Positions 10,601 to 17,122 of a stretch of 60,465 bases of DNA are shown here, in pieces; within the stretch, counting starts at the first letter, position 1; each line of letters starts with the position of its first letter. Location of the stretch: positions 1 to 60,465 of the forward strand of contig NZ_JAXMIH010000003.1 of the NCBI RefSeq assembly GCF_034366625.1, in the 5' to 3' direction. Position numbers and translations under genes: made by a program. The notes beneath the pieces were generated by a model. The model saw only the letters and a list, made by a program, of their open reading frames with translations. It did not search any database and was not told the origin of the DNA. Source of the stretch: Prosthecobacter sp. GTDB taxonomy: Bacteria; Verrucomicrobiota; Verrucomicrobiia; Verrucomicrobiales; Verrucomicrobiaceae.

Positions 10601-10813
10601 GGCTCCAAAGCCCATCTCCACCGCCTGCGCCGCAGGAGCAAGCCGCGCGGCCTCCGCGATCAACTGATCCGCCTCCGCATGATGATTCACCTCCGCCCGT
10701 ACGAAGTTGGCTGAGGCCAGCAACAGTGCACTGAGGCAACTGAAGACTGCGGAATGACATGTCCCACGCTGTAAAGCGACGTTAATGCAATGCACGGATG
10801 AGCGGTTTATCAT
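1604..10813 (-). CDS. Giant secreted copper-radical-oxidase / dihaem cytochrome fusion protein
   Basis: The protein has about 3069 residues and an N-terminal signal peptide ending near ANFVRA. Domains in order (approximate residues): galactose/glyoxal-oxidase-like kelch propeller with its early-set domain (70-555); Ig-like (558-640); PA14 (643-803); LamG (810-1026); Ig-like (1035-1123); PKD (1130-1213); NHL/YVTN-type propeller (1220-1570); MauG/cytochrome c peroxidase-like region (1585-1828) with CATCH at 1612-1616 and CASCH at 1742-1746; two Ig-like repeats; CBM6-like (2033-2183); three more Ig-like repeats sharing FTVTNGT-type motifs; PA14 (2480-2618); and a C-terminal domain resembling the verrucomicrobial TIGR02597 family. 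The oxidase copper-site residues look present: Cys147 and Tyr195 for the thioether cofactor, Tyr408-His409 and His493. The ATG at 10813 was chosen over a TTG at 10825. Probably exported and surface-bound; the substrate is unknown. Confidence 0.88.
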   Translation of the reverse strand: MINRSSVHCINVALQRGTCHSAVFSCLSALLLASANFVRAEVNHHAEADQLIAEAARLAPAAQAVEMGFGAVSPAQYATMGNWSAIIPWSPHIPVSAALLPNGRLLTYASNQRTTFPDGPQFTYAAVWDPATGLFTEFNNGRHDMFCGGLALLQDGRLLVNGGNGILGTNALASLFDWRTNAWTAAQSMPDGRWYNTSVALPNGEVFTASGNGGGSGTGTTDQWNASSGWRRMSGVNWQSVVNAPIPNANEPNWHPFLLVAPDGRLAHFGPHHALNWISTSGTGSLTPAGATLPGTHYPKQGAWAMYDIGKVLVAGGLQAIDNGTVVNKAFTVNLNGTTPVVAPTAAMANARSFSNSVILPNGEVMVVGGTFVGAFGSDAGTIYTPEIWNPTTGQWRAVADAAVPRNYHSLAMLLPDGRVWSGGGGLYGETPADHRDAQIFTPPQLFNADGSAAARPQITAAPDRIGPGTVFTVNASPGVQYFSFIRMSSLTHSVSTDLRHLRFTHSVTSPGVYALNAPASINVLTPGYWMMFGVDANGVWSVSRIVQVTNATLPVVTNPGQQVIQQNSAASLQINASASGGTLSYSATGLPGGLAINAASGLISGNVTAVPGTYRSTVLVSAAGQVTSVSFDWIVVLANLGSGQIMREWWTQISGTTVASLTGNNAYPADSEGRDLLGSFATPQNWDDETGQRVRGFLHAPVTGQYRLFISSDDQSSLLLSTDANPLNAVQIASQQDYTPPQTWTWYPQQTSALITLQAGGRYYIEAIVKDGNGDDHLDVGWQKPGDTATTVIAGTYLSPYLPVQNPAIFWSFEEAAWNGTAGEVKASDQGIYRYGGAASNGASPTATSPALAGNPGTGRNAVFNGTSQSVVVPYNAALNPSDVTIATWVRMDGAVGAERCILASRETVGATIRGYGLWISSAGNWQWRTGAATAALNGPAVAAGQWTHIAATFRTTNATTRTGIRRLFVNGILAAEDSGVYLINASKPLVFGAADSPGTAFFAGAIDEVTLHHAPLSQADIIVLRDLRHATSQGPANQSPQMTNPGSRSTIIGAVVSLPVIASDPENNPLTFSATGLPTGLTISINSGIISGTVTTAGTFNATVTVSDGLSSPASVSFVWTVTNGLTLQSLASAPKPSGAAQTYTAQATNAVNPRFKWSFGDGTPETAWSPSTTVSHTFANPGRYLVTLSATDDTGITVTQSFYQAVHAALTTRKPNTSSSIAFQDLATGNDRIWCVNPDNNSVSAFDVVTNARHTELTVGTSPRALAFAPDGRLWVTNLENATISIINTTSPNVAVTVSLPRGSRPYGLVFDPAGTAAWVALEGTGRVLKLNPSTGAQLATIDAGGQVRHLSISADGARVYASRFITPRVTGENTATPVLTGAGGQVVVIGTAALAVQRTILLNPSTAIDSETSARGLPNYLGAAVISPDGLSAWVPSKQDNIQRGMLRDAKPLNHEDTLRAIVSRLDLTAQAEHLPSRVDIDNAGMPSAAAYDPWGIYVFTALEASREVVILDAWTRQEILRFPTGRAPQGVTLSPDGNTLYVQNFMDRTITVHDVRSILQGGSAAPVTLATLNAITTEKLTAQVLQGKKLFYDAKDTRLAQQEYLSCATCHNDGGHDGRVWDITGFGEGLRNTITLKGHANHGMLHWTGNFDEVHDFEGQIRALAGGSGLMTDAQFNTGTRNQPLGDPKAGVSADLDALAAYVKSLTTNGSSPGRASDGSLTADAVTGQQIFRAQNCASCHSGANFTNSALNVFANVGTLKSASGTRLGAPLTGLDVPTLRGVWATAPYLHDGSAATLAEAVRAHQGVLLTDAQISQVVSFLSQIDDAPVSAPAPLNIVIATASSTVTTTFPVTGALSEAATGFTVSDISVTGGSISGFILSGTTFSFNVTPTASVLRIEILANVMTDSTGLGNMASNVLNLINGSSDVTKPVLTLATASSSVSSAFTVSVNASETVTGLTVGDFTVTNGTASNVSGSGAAYTVMITPAVAGSVSVLLPAGTVADAASNTNTASNTLAVTFTPAPTPQIVKIQAEDFDEGGEGVAYHDTEPANIGQESSGLVYRNSGVDIEPSEDTDGTPSIGWIVAGEWLRYTTTLASGTYDLNVRMATVFAGPSKMRVLINGTLVTTIDVTSTGGWSAWSTFKVSGINVPSSGPATVRVEFPDGSVNFNWMEFVNTISTPDTTRPSVALSTSATSVSTPFTVNAAFSETVTGVALNDFTVTNGTASALTGSGSAYSVTITPAVNGAVTVSMPAGAATDVAGNTSLVSNSLSVNYTAPVIPAPAVVLSTVSTSVTTPFTVNTTFSQTVTGVALADFTVTNGTASALGGSGSAYTVVITPVSAGTVTVRLPAGAAVNGTGQVSTISNLLSVNYAPADTSLPTVMLTTSTTSVTTAFVVTASFSESVSGLLASEFTVTNGTVTALSSAGAVWSATLTPTVAGNVTVKLPVNMAQDAAGNGNTASNTLTVNYAPPVTTSGLTADYYTGKNFGQLVLSRVDPNIDFTWSATPAAGVPADGFSVRWQGSIVPTSSGVFDFVTRSDDGVRLWLNGALVIDNWTDHGETWDYATLTLTAGVPVTVKMEFYENTGGAMARLFWDGPGANFVAIPQTALRPLSGGGGSGSVAPLASTTASSTSDADGVEDALERALGTSTISGVNYPGEGLQLVTRNQNAIDATLLRPSGQNGVTFVLESTDDLVRWSSLAVAPAIVNLGNGWERLTWFNLQVLPGQSLVRGILRLRVTQNGGATAVTAPLAWQQVPLRAGTQSLGINVMKAALYTGSVASSDSSSLVLREQSAVAAALDPARTYYVEIISGPHAGHRLDLRGITAAACDVATDSPNTTTTLAEVDWAAARVQVRPHLTLGTVFIPALFKAANVALSADQVLFHTSAGYVTCWLYGGGGEPRWVLNGDATLTSVNDTIIPPGTGLMLQLASTAPAPLLITGSVRTTPFARVLPGGYSLFANPWPLDTTPARAGLTSGTFVASTSFATADQLQLWKGDATAAATGYLGYWLFQMPGQLGPIWVSTSAATFSSQNNATLLKSGRATFIKAQTKANRPVWIIPAP

Positions 10814-10985
10814 TACTGCCACCAAGCGGCCTGCCTAACCCCGTCTCAATGCAGGAGTTTGTAAATACGCTTTCGTGCTTCAAACCATTGGCAGCGGTTG
10901 ATAGTTCGCGTCGCATTGCTTCGCGCTCTTGCACTCCCCCACGCACTGTCTATTCTCGCGCCCCCTCCCCTTTCCCCTTCCAGCC

Positions 10986-13019
10986 GTGGCCAAAAAGTCC
11001 TCCAAAAAATCCGCCGAAGAAGCCTTCTCCCCCATCCTGCCCTCCGCCGCCCCCGTAGAGCATAAGCCGGTGGACACGCTCTACAGCGACTGGTTTCTCG
11101 ACTACGCCAGCTACGTCATCCTTGAACGTGCCGTCCCACACATCAATGACGGCTTGAAACCGGTGCATCGCCGCATCCTGCACAGCATGGACGAGCTGGA
11201 GGACGGCCGTTACAACAAGGTCGCCAACGTCGTCGGCAATACGATGAAGTACCACCCGCACGGTGACGCCTCCATCGGCGATGCCATGGTGCAGCTCGGC
11301 CAAAAAGACCTGTTGATCGACACGCAGGGCAACTGGGGCAATACCCTCACCGGTGACAACGCCGCCGCGCCACGCTACATCGAAGCACGGCTGTCCAAGT
11401 TCGCGCTGGATGTCGTCTTCAGCCCGAAAGTCACCGAATGGGCCGCCTCGTATGACGGCCGCAACAAGGAGCCGGTCACACTGCCGGTGAAATTTCCGCT
11501 GCTGCTTGCGCAGGGCGTCGAAGGCATCGCCGTGGGTCTTTCCTGCCGCATTCTGCCGCATAATTTCATCGAACTCTGCGATGCGAGCATCGCTACGCTG
11601 CGTGGTGAGGAGTTTAATCTGCTGCCAGACTTTATCAGCGGCGGCATCATGGACGCCACCGACTACAACGGCGGCATGCGCGGCGGGCGTATCCGCGTGC
11701 GGGCGAAGATCGAAGAAGGCGCGAAGAAAAACATGCTCGTCATCACCGAGATTCCGTTCGGCACCACCACGGGCGGTTTGATGGACAGCATTGTGGCCGC
11801 CAATGAGAAGGGCAAGATCAAGATCGCCCGCGTAGACGACAATACCTCCGACAAAGTCGAGATCGTCGTGCAACTTCCCTCCGGCACCGACACCGAGCAG
11901 ACCATCCAGGCGCTCTACGCCTTCACCGATTGCGAAATCTCGCTGTCTCCGAACGCCGTCGTCATTCAGGACGACAAACCACGTTTCTACTCCGTCAACG
12001 AGCTGCTCAAGGCCAGCGCTGAGAACACCAAGAAGATCCTCGGCCAGGAACTCGAAATCCTGCTCGGCGAGCTAAATGAGAAATGGCACTTCAGCTCGCT
12101 TGAGAAGATTTTCATCGAGAACCGCATCTACCGCCGCATTGAAGAGTGTGAAACGTGGGAAGCGGTGATGGAAGCGATCTGGAAAGGCCTCAAACCGCAC
12201 CTCATCCTGCTCAAACGCGAAGTCACCAACGACGACGTGGCCCGCCTCACCGAGATCAAGATCAAGCGCATCTCCAAGTTCAACAGCTTCGAAGCCGACA
12301 CGCAGATACGTGAGTTGGAGGAGGAAATCACCCAGGTGCAGAAATTCCTCAAACAGCTCACGAAGTTCACCGTGGCGCACTTCGAGCAGTTGAAGAAATC
12401 CTACGGTACGGGCCGCGAGCGCCGCACCGTCATCAGCAGCTTCGACCGTGTCGCCGCCGCCGAAGTCATCGTGCAGAGCGAAACACTCTACCTCAACGCG
12501 AAGGAAGGCTTTGCCGGCACAGGCCTGAAACGCGAAGGGGACTCGATCTGCAAATGCTCCAGCCTCGACGATGTGATCTTCTTCACGCGTGAGGGCTCCA
12601 TGAGCGTCACCAAGGCCGCGCCGAAGTTCTTCGTGGGCAAGAACCCGCAATACGTAAACCTCTTCAAGAAAGACGACACCGCCATCTATACCATGATCTA
12701 CCGCGACGGCCGCCAAGGTAGCCTCATGGCGAAACGCTTCCGCGTCGGCGGCATCACCCGTGACAAAGAATACGCCCTCACCAAGGGCACGCCCGGCTCT
12801 GCCGTCCTGTATTTCATCCGCCACGAAACTGAGGAGGAGTCCAACGCTCAGAACGTCATCGTCCACCTCAAGCCCGCCCTCTACCTGCGCAATCTCTCGA
12901 TCAAGTTCCCCTTCAACTCCATCGCCATCAAAGGCCGCGAGTCCCAGGGGAACATCATCACCAAACACGCTGTTGATCGTGTCGTGCGCGAACCGAAGAA
13001 CGGCGAAACGGCTTCGTAA
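10986..13019 (+). CDS. parC: DNA topoisomerase IV subunit A (ParC/GyrA family)
   Basis: Type IIA topoisomerase breakage-reunion subunit, which cleaves and religates double-stranded DNA during decatenation or supercoil control. The winged-helix core carries GLKPVHRRIL and the catalytic tyrosine in AAPRYIEARL (Tyr131, counting from the GTG at 10986). A tower and coiled-coil region follows, then a shortened C-terminal pinwheel; 677 residues is short for GyrA and fits ParC-like proteins. The GTG start gives VAKKSSKKS; no ATG exists before the conserved core, and a TTG at 10929 is an alternative. The ParE partner is not in the window. The stop codon lies 2 bp from that of the convergent purB. GyrA rather than ParC cannot be ruled out without seeing the partner. 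Confidence 0.9.
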   Translation: MAKKSSKKSAEEAFSPILPSAAPVEHKPVDTLYSDWFLDYASYVILERAVPHINDGLKPVHRRILHSMDELEDGRYNKVANVVGNTMKYHPHGDASIGDAMVQLGQKDLLIDTQGNWGNTLTGDNAAAPRYIEARLSKFALDVVFSPKVTEWAASYDGRNKEPVTLPVKFPLLLAQGVEGIAVGLSCRILPHNFIELCDASIATLRGEEFNLLPDFISGGIMDATDYNGGMRGGRIRVRAKIEEGAKKNMLVITEIPFGTTTGGLMDSIVAANEKGKIKIARVDDNTSDKVEIVVQLPSGTDTEQTIQALYAFTDCEISLSPNAVVIQDDKPRFYSVNELLKASAENTKKILGQELEILLGELNEKWHFSSLEKIFIENRIYRRIEECETWEAVMEAIWKGLKPHLILLKREVTNDDVARLTEIKIKRISKFNSFEADTQIRELEEEITQVQKFLKQLTKFTVAHFEQLKKSYGTGRERRTVISSFDRVAAAEVIVQSETLYLNAKEGFAGTGLKREGDSICKCSSLDDVIFFTREGSMSVTKAAPKFFVGKNPQYVNLFKKDDTAIYTMIYRDGRQGSLMAKRFRVGGITRDKEYALTKGTPGSAVLYFIRHETEEESNAQNVIVHLKPALYLRNLSIKFPFNSIAIKGRESQGNIITKHAVDRVVREPKNGETAS

Positions 13020-13021
13020 GG

Positions 13022-14449
13022 CTACAAGATCACACCCGGCTGATACGCGGCAGCTTGCGGGAACTCTTTCGAGATCGCCTGCACGCGGGCGCAGAAGGCA
13101 TCCACCTGCTGTGGGGCGTCGCCCGCATTCGCCTTGCCTGCGGCAACAAGGCGCTGCATGTCGGCGGAAGTGAGGCTGAGGCGGCTGTCCTGCGCCAAAC
13201 GATCCAGAAGGTCGTTTTCGCGGACTTTGCCAGTGCGCATGTCGCGGGCGACGGCCACAGCGTGCTCTTTGATGACCTCGTGAGCCGTTTCGCGGCCCGC
13301 GCCTTTTTTGACGGCCTCCATCATGACCGTGGTGGTCAGCAGGAAAGGCAGGTATCGCATAAGCTCCTGCTCAACAACGGCTTCGAAAACCTCCATCTGG
13401 TTGAGAACAGTGAGAAGCGTTTCGAGCAGGCCGTCCATGGCGAGGAAGGCATCCGGCAACATGACGCGACGGACGACCGAGCAGGAGACATCGCCTTCGT
13501 TCCACTGGTCACCCGCCAGGCCGGCCGCCATGGCAAGGTAGCCTTTGAGAATGACATGCAGGCCGTTAATGCGCTCACAGGAACGGCTGTTCATCTTGTG
13601 CGGCATCGCGGAAGAACCGACCTGGCCTTTGGCAAAGCCCTCGCTGGCAAGTTCATGGCCGGCCATGAGGCGCAGCGTTCGAGCGAAGCTGGACGGGCCG
13701 CTGGCAACCTGGCACAAAGAGGCGATGACCTGCATGTCGAGGCTGCGCGGATAGACTTGGCCGACCGCGTTGAACGCGGCAGGCATACCGAGATGATGCA
13801 GGATGCGGTTTTCGAGCTCAGTCGCCTTGGTGGCGTCGCCATTGAAGAGCGTGATCTGATCAAGGCGGGTGCCAACGGCGCCTTTGAGGCCACGGGCGGG
13901 GTAGCTGGCGATGAGCGCCTGCAGATCGCCGAAGGCGAGAAGCATTTCCTCGCCAAACATGGCCAGCCGCTTGCCCAGCGTGGTGACTTGCGCGGCGACA
14001 TTGTGTGTGCGTGCGGTAAGAGGAATGTCGCGGGTTTCGGCGGCCCGCCGGGCGATCCCAGTGAGAGCAGCAACACTTTTGGCACGAACCTCTAATAGAG
14101 AACGAAAGACTTGGAGCTGCTCCACATTCTCCGTGAGGTCGCGGCTGGTCATGCCTTTGTGCAAATGCTCGTGACCGGCAAGGTCGCAGAACTCTTCAAT
14201 GCGCGCCTTCACATCGTGCCGGGTAACGCGTTCGCGCTGCATGATGGAAGCCACATTGACCTGATTTTTGACCTTCTCGTAGTCTTCAATCACGCCATCT
14301 GGCACGCCAATGCCAAGATCACGCTGGCCCTTCAAAACAGCGATCCAATAATCGCGTTCAAGCCTGACCTTTCCCTCTGGCGACCAGAGAGCGCGCATGG
14401 AGGCGGTAGCGTAGCGTTCAGCAAGGACATTGGGAATGGAGTCGGACAT
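13022..14449 (-). CDS. purB: Adenylosuccinate lyase
   Basis: Fumarase/aspartase-superfamily enzyme that removes fumarate from SAICAR and from adenylosuccinate in purine synthesis. The family signature GSSAMPHKMNSRSCERI is intact and includes the flexible catalytic serine loop. The N-terminal region has TSRDLTENVEQ and RTHNVAAQVTTLGKR, which match the other two conserved active-site blocks. The length of about 475 residues is normal. The start is the ATG at 14449 (MSDSIPN); an in-frame ATG at 14461 is an alternative and neither has a strong Shine-Dalgarno sequence. The gene is convergent with and almost abuts the topoisomerase gene. Cytoplasmic, and probably transcribed alone. Confidence 0.92.
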   Translation of the reverse strand: MSDSIPNVLAERYATASMRALWSPEGKVRLERDYWIAVLKGQRDLGIGVPDGVIEDYEKVKNQVNVASIMQRERVTRHDVKARIEEFCDLAGHEHLHKGMTSRDLTENVEQLQVFRSLLEVRAKSVAALTGIARRAAETRDIPLTARTHNVAAQVTTLGKRLAMFGEEMLLAFGDLQALIASYPARGLKGAVGTRLDQITLFNGDATKATELENRILHHLGMPAAFNAVGQVYPRSLDMQVIASLCQVASGPSSFARTLRLMAGHELASEGFAKGQVGSSAMPHKMNSRSCERINGLHVILKGYLAMAAGLAGDQWNEGDVSCSVVRRVMLPDAFLAMDGLLETLLTVLNQMEVFEAVVEQELMRYLPFLLTTTVMMEAVKKGAGRETAHEVIKEHAVAVARDMRTGKVRENDLLDRLAQDSRLSLTSADMQRLVAAGKANAGDAPQQVDAFCARVQAISKEFPQAAAYQPGVIL

Positions 14450-14883
14450 GAGAACATGCATCTAGGCGAAGCGACGCAGATTGGCAAATTGGTTACCATG
14501 GGGAGCATGGTGCTTTCTGTGCCTTCATTGCGATGCCCTCCACATTTCAAAGAGCCATCGTAGCAGCCATGACGAAGACAGGTTGAAGCATGGACTGGCT
14601 CTATCCTTCGCGCCTGATTCTTCGTGTTCTGGCTTGAGGTCAATTGTATGGATCTCTTCAGGATTTCCGAAGTTTTTCATATATTGCTCACTTTTGGATT
14701 GCAATTGTGACTGCAATTCGCAAATCTACCAATTATCTCCGCCCAATCATTTCCCTGAAGACAGAAAAACATCTTGTAATAATAGAAATTATAAACTAGT
14801 GTTGTTAACAACCCACTAGCGAGACTCAATTTCCATTTTTGAATAACTCTTTCTCTGATTCCAAGACTCACTCCACTAACCTT
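14450..14883. other. AT-rich intergenic region, no gene seen
   Basis: This 434-bp stretch separates divergent purB and the response-regulator gene. The part from about 14640 to 14840 is clearly more AT-rich than its surroundings. Short open frames occur on both strands but lack coding character. The only structured feature seen is the quasi-palindrome at 14796-14819. Promoters for both flanking genes presumably lie here, but I could not assign -35/-10 boxes with confidence. Confidence 0.5.
14796..14819. promoter_or_regulatory. Quasi-palindromic candidate operator
   Basis: The outer arms CTAGTG (14796-14801) and CACTAG (14814-14819) are perfect inverted repeats that enclose a second palindrome, TTGTTAACAA, at 14802-14811, offset by one base. 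The 24-bp site lies 64 bp before the ATG at 14884 in an AT-rich stretch, a sensible position for an operator or autoregulatory site. A binding protein is not known. Confidence 0.35.
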
Positions 14884-15453
14884 ATGGCCGACCCAGCAGC
14901 ACCCGAACTCATGACCGTGAAAGAGACTGCGGAATACCTCCGCATTCCTCTTCCCACTGTCTATTACCTCGTTCAGCGCGGCCAGTTGCCTGCGGTACAA
15001 ATCGGAGGTCGCTGGCGCATCAAGCGCAGCCTTCTAGACCGCGACGTACTGCGCAAAGAGGAGGAAGCCGGCCAGCCCACCGTCATGGTCGTCGATGACG
15101 ATCCCGCCCTACAGGCTCTCTTCAAGCAGTTCCTCAAGAAAGCCGGTTTCGGCCGACTTGTCGTCGGCACTGGTGCTGAAGCCATCACGATGGCTAAAAA
15201 GCAAAAATTCGATTTTGTCTTCCTCGATCTCAAGCTCCCGGATGTTCCCGGTGACGAAGTCTATTCGCAGCTCAAGGCGCTTTATCCTGATCTGCCCATC
15301 GTGGTGATCACCGGCTACCCTGATAGCGAAATTCTCAGCCGTATCCTCTCTCACGGCCCTGTCACCGTGATCAAGAAGCCGATCGAATATGATCAACTCA
15401 ATCTCGCCGTGAAGCAGCTGGGGCACAAAGGTGCTGAAGCCGCCGCCGCCTGA
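14884..15453 (+). CDS. Response regulator with N-terminal excisionase-type HTH
   Basis: The protein has 189 residues. Residues about 8-55 form a MerR/excisionase-like helix-turn-helix (MTVKETAEYLRIPLPTVYYL, then GGRWRIKRSLLDRD). Residues about 65-180 form a CheY-type receiver: acidic triad Asp71-73, phospho-acceptor Asp115 in VFLDLKLPD, a Thr in VVITGYPD and the conserved Lys in VIKKPIEY. The domain order is the reverse of common OmpR/NarL regulators. The ATG at 14884 was chosen; the frame extends back to a TTG at 14839 without homologous-looking sequence. No histidine kinase is adjacent, so the partner is unknown. A strong hairpin follows the gene. It probably binds DNA in a phosphorylation-dependent way. 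Confidence 0.85.
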   Translation: MADPAAPELMTVKETAEYLRIPLPTVYYLVQRGQLPAVQIGGRWRIKRSLLDRDVLRKEEEAGQPTVMVVDDDPALQALFKQFLKKAGFGRLVVGTGAEAITMAKKQKFDFVFLDLKLPDVPGDEVYSQLKALYPDLPIVVITGYPDSEILSRILSHGPVTVIKKPIEYDQLNLAVKQLGHKGAEAAAA

Positions 15454-15482
15454 TTTCGTCTCTTGACCAGTCTTCCCGAAAC

Positions 15483-15509
15483 AGCCCCTTCAGCGCACCT
15501 GAAGGGGCT
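15483..15509. terminator. Bidirectional rho-independent terminator
   Basis: An 11-bp perfect stem, AGCCCCTTCAG at 15483-15493 and CTGAAGGGGCT at 15499-15509, with loop CGCAC, is followed by ATTTTG on the plus strand and by GTTT on the minus strand. It lies between the convergent regulator and amidohydrolase genes and can serve both. Confidence 0.8.
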
Positions 15510-15519
15510 ATTTTGTGAC

Positions 15520-16446
15520 TCAAACCGCTGCAGTCGAGAAAAAAACTTTCTCCGCCGTGCCATGCAGCATCCACTCTTTGTCCTGCTCGCTCAGGAAATC
15601 GAGACGATCACGAATCAGAGCGATGGAATTGTGGTAGTTGTGCCCGGGATCGACCTGGAACGGACAGTCGCTGGCCCACATCACGCGTTGCGGACCAAAG
15701 GCATCACGTACTTGGCGGATCATCTGCCCCATGTCGAGATAGGGCGCTTTTTTGGCACCTAGGGCGTAGAAGGCGGACGCTTTCACATGCGTCCTGGAGT
15801 GGCGGGCAAGCCGCAGGAGGTTTTTCACTTCGCCATCCTTGATGGACCCTGCCATGCCGATGCGGGCGAAATGATCGATCACGACACTCGTGTCAGGATA
15901 CCATTCGCACATTTTATCGATCAACGGCAGCGTATCGGGATTGATCAGCGGGCACACGCTCACCTTCAATTCAGCCGCCGTTTTCCAAAGCGTCGCCATG
16001 CCTGAGGAACCGATCCACTCGGACAAATTCTTCTCTTTGCCGGAATAAATGCGGAAACCACGCACACCTTGCCTGACCAGTTCGCGCATCGTGCCGACCA
16101 GCCCTTCCGCATGCTCGTCCACAATTGCCACGCCGCTGAACACGCCCTGATGCGCCCGCATCATGTCCAGCATGTAACGGTTGTCGTACTGATAGTAGCT
16201 CATCTGGATTAGCACGATGCGGTTCACCCCCTCCGGTTTGCAGTGGGCAAAAAGCTGTTCCGGCGTGAAGCTCGGTGGACGCATGTCGCTGACAGCGTAA
16301 CTGCGGGCGAGCGGGTATTTTTCAACGTCCGGTGTCCACACATGCACATGGGCGTCGGTCCAGTTTCCCTTGCGGACGGAGGGAAGGAGCGAACAGCCTG
16401 TCAGGGCGGTGGCAGAGGCGAGGAAGAAGCGACGTGTCTGTTTCAT
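15520..16446 (-). CDS. Exported amidohydrolase-family (TIM-barrel) lipoprotein
   Basis: Amidohydrolase-2 superfamily metal-dependent hydrolase, 308 residues. The N-terminus MKQTRRFFLASATALTGC combines a twin-arginine motif with a lipobox-like LTGC, so the enzyme is probably Tat-exported and lipid-anchored. After processing comes DAHVHVW, the first metal-binding HxH motif. A conserved His follows in VVIDHFARIG, and the late WASDCPFQ carries the expected Asp. Related proteins hydrolyse lactones or decarboxylate small aromatic acids, but the substrate cannot be told from sequence. The ATG at 16446 was chosen because the 27-residue upstream extension has no coding character. The divergent LOG-family gene starts 76 bp away. 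Confidence 0.82.
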   Translation of the reverse strand: MKQTRRFFLASATALTGCSLLPSVRKGNWTDAHVHVWTPDVEKYPLARSYAVSDMRPPSFTPEQLFAHCKPEGVNRIVLIQMSYYQYDNRYMLDMMRAHQGVFSGVAIVDEHAEGLVGTMRELVRQGVRGFRIYSGKEKNLSEWIGSSGMATLWKTAAELKVSVCPLINPDTLPLIDKMCEWYPDTSVVIDHFARIGMAGSIKDGEVKNLLRLARHSRTHVKASAFYALGAKKAPYLDMGQMIRQVRDAFGPQRVMWASDCPFQVDPGHNYHNSIALIRDRLDFLSEQDKEWMLHGTAEKVFFSTAAV

Positions 16447-16522
16447 GAGGAATAGCCTAGCGAAGAACGCTCCTTGAGCGCAAGCCTTTGCACTGCGGCA
16501 GAAAGCATTCATCATCGCACGC

Positions 16523-17122
16523 ATGTCCCGGCTGCACCGAATCTGTGTCTATTGTGGTTCCAATCTTGGAAACGATCTCAGGCATCGTGCCGCCGCGCAT
16601 GATTTGGGATCGTTTCTGGCCCGCAACGGCATTGGAGTCGTCTATGGCGGCGGAAACATCGGTCTGATGGGAGCCTTGGCGGACGGAGCACTCTCGCAGA
16701 ACGGAGAGGTGATCGGCGTGATCCCGCAGGCGCTCATGGAAAAGGAACTTGGCCATGGCGGCGTCACCGAGCTGCACGTCGTCAGCAGTATGCATGAGCG
16801 CAAACAGATGATGGTCGACCTGAGCGATGGATTCATCGCGCTGCCCGGCGGTTTCGGCACGCTGGATGAACTGTTTGAGACACTGACCTGGTTGCAGCTT
16901 GCCTTTCACAACAAACCCGTGGGCCTGCTCAACGTAGGCGGTTTTTTTGAGGGCTTGATCCAGTTCATCGCCCATATGAGCCGTTCCGGCTTCCTCAAGC
17001 CGGAGCATGCGGAATGCGTGCTGGTCGAAAGTGATGGGCCTGCCCTGCTCAGGCGCATGCAGACCTTCCGTCCGCCCGACTTGGGCAAATGGATCGAGAA
17101 ACTGGCCGCTGAAGCCCGCTAG
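16523..17122 (+). CDS. LOG-family nucleotide phosphoribohydrolase-like protein
   Basis: The 199-residue protein belongs to the TIGR00730/LOG (lysine decarboxylase-like) family. Several members hydrolyse nucleoside 5'-monophosphates to base and ribose phosphate, including cytokinin riboside monophosphates. The diagnostic PGGFGTLDE motif lies at residues 108-116, a conserved Arg-Lys pair precedes it in MHERKQMMV, and the N-terminal Rossmann-like segment is ICVYCGSNLGN followed by VYGGGNIGLMG. The length is typical. It is cytoplasmic. The bacterial role is probably nucleotide salvage or housecleaning; old annotations as lysine decarboxylase are not supported by this motif set. Confidence 0.87.
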   Translation: MSRLHRICVYCGSNLGNDLRHRAAAHDLGSFLARNGIGVVYGGGNIGLMGALADGALSQNGEVIGVIPQALMEKELGHGGVTELHVVSSMHERKQMMVDLSDGFIALPGGFGTLDELFETLTWLQLAFHNKPVGLLNVGGFFEGLIQFIAHMSRSGFLKPEHAECVLVESDGPALLRRMQTFRPPDLGKWIEKLAAEAR

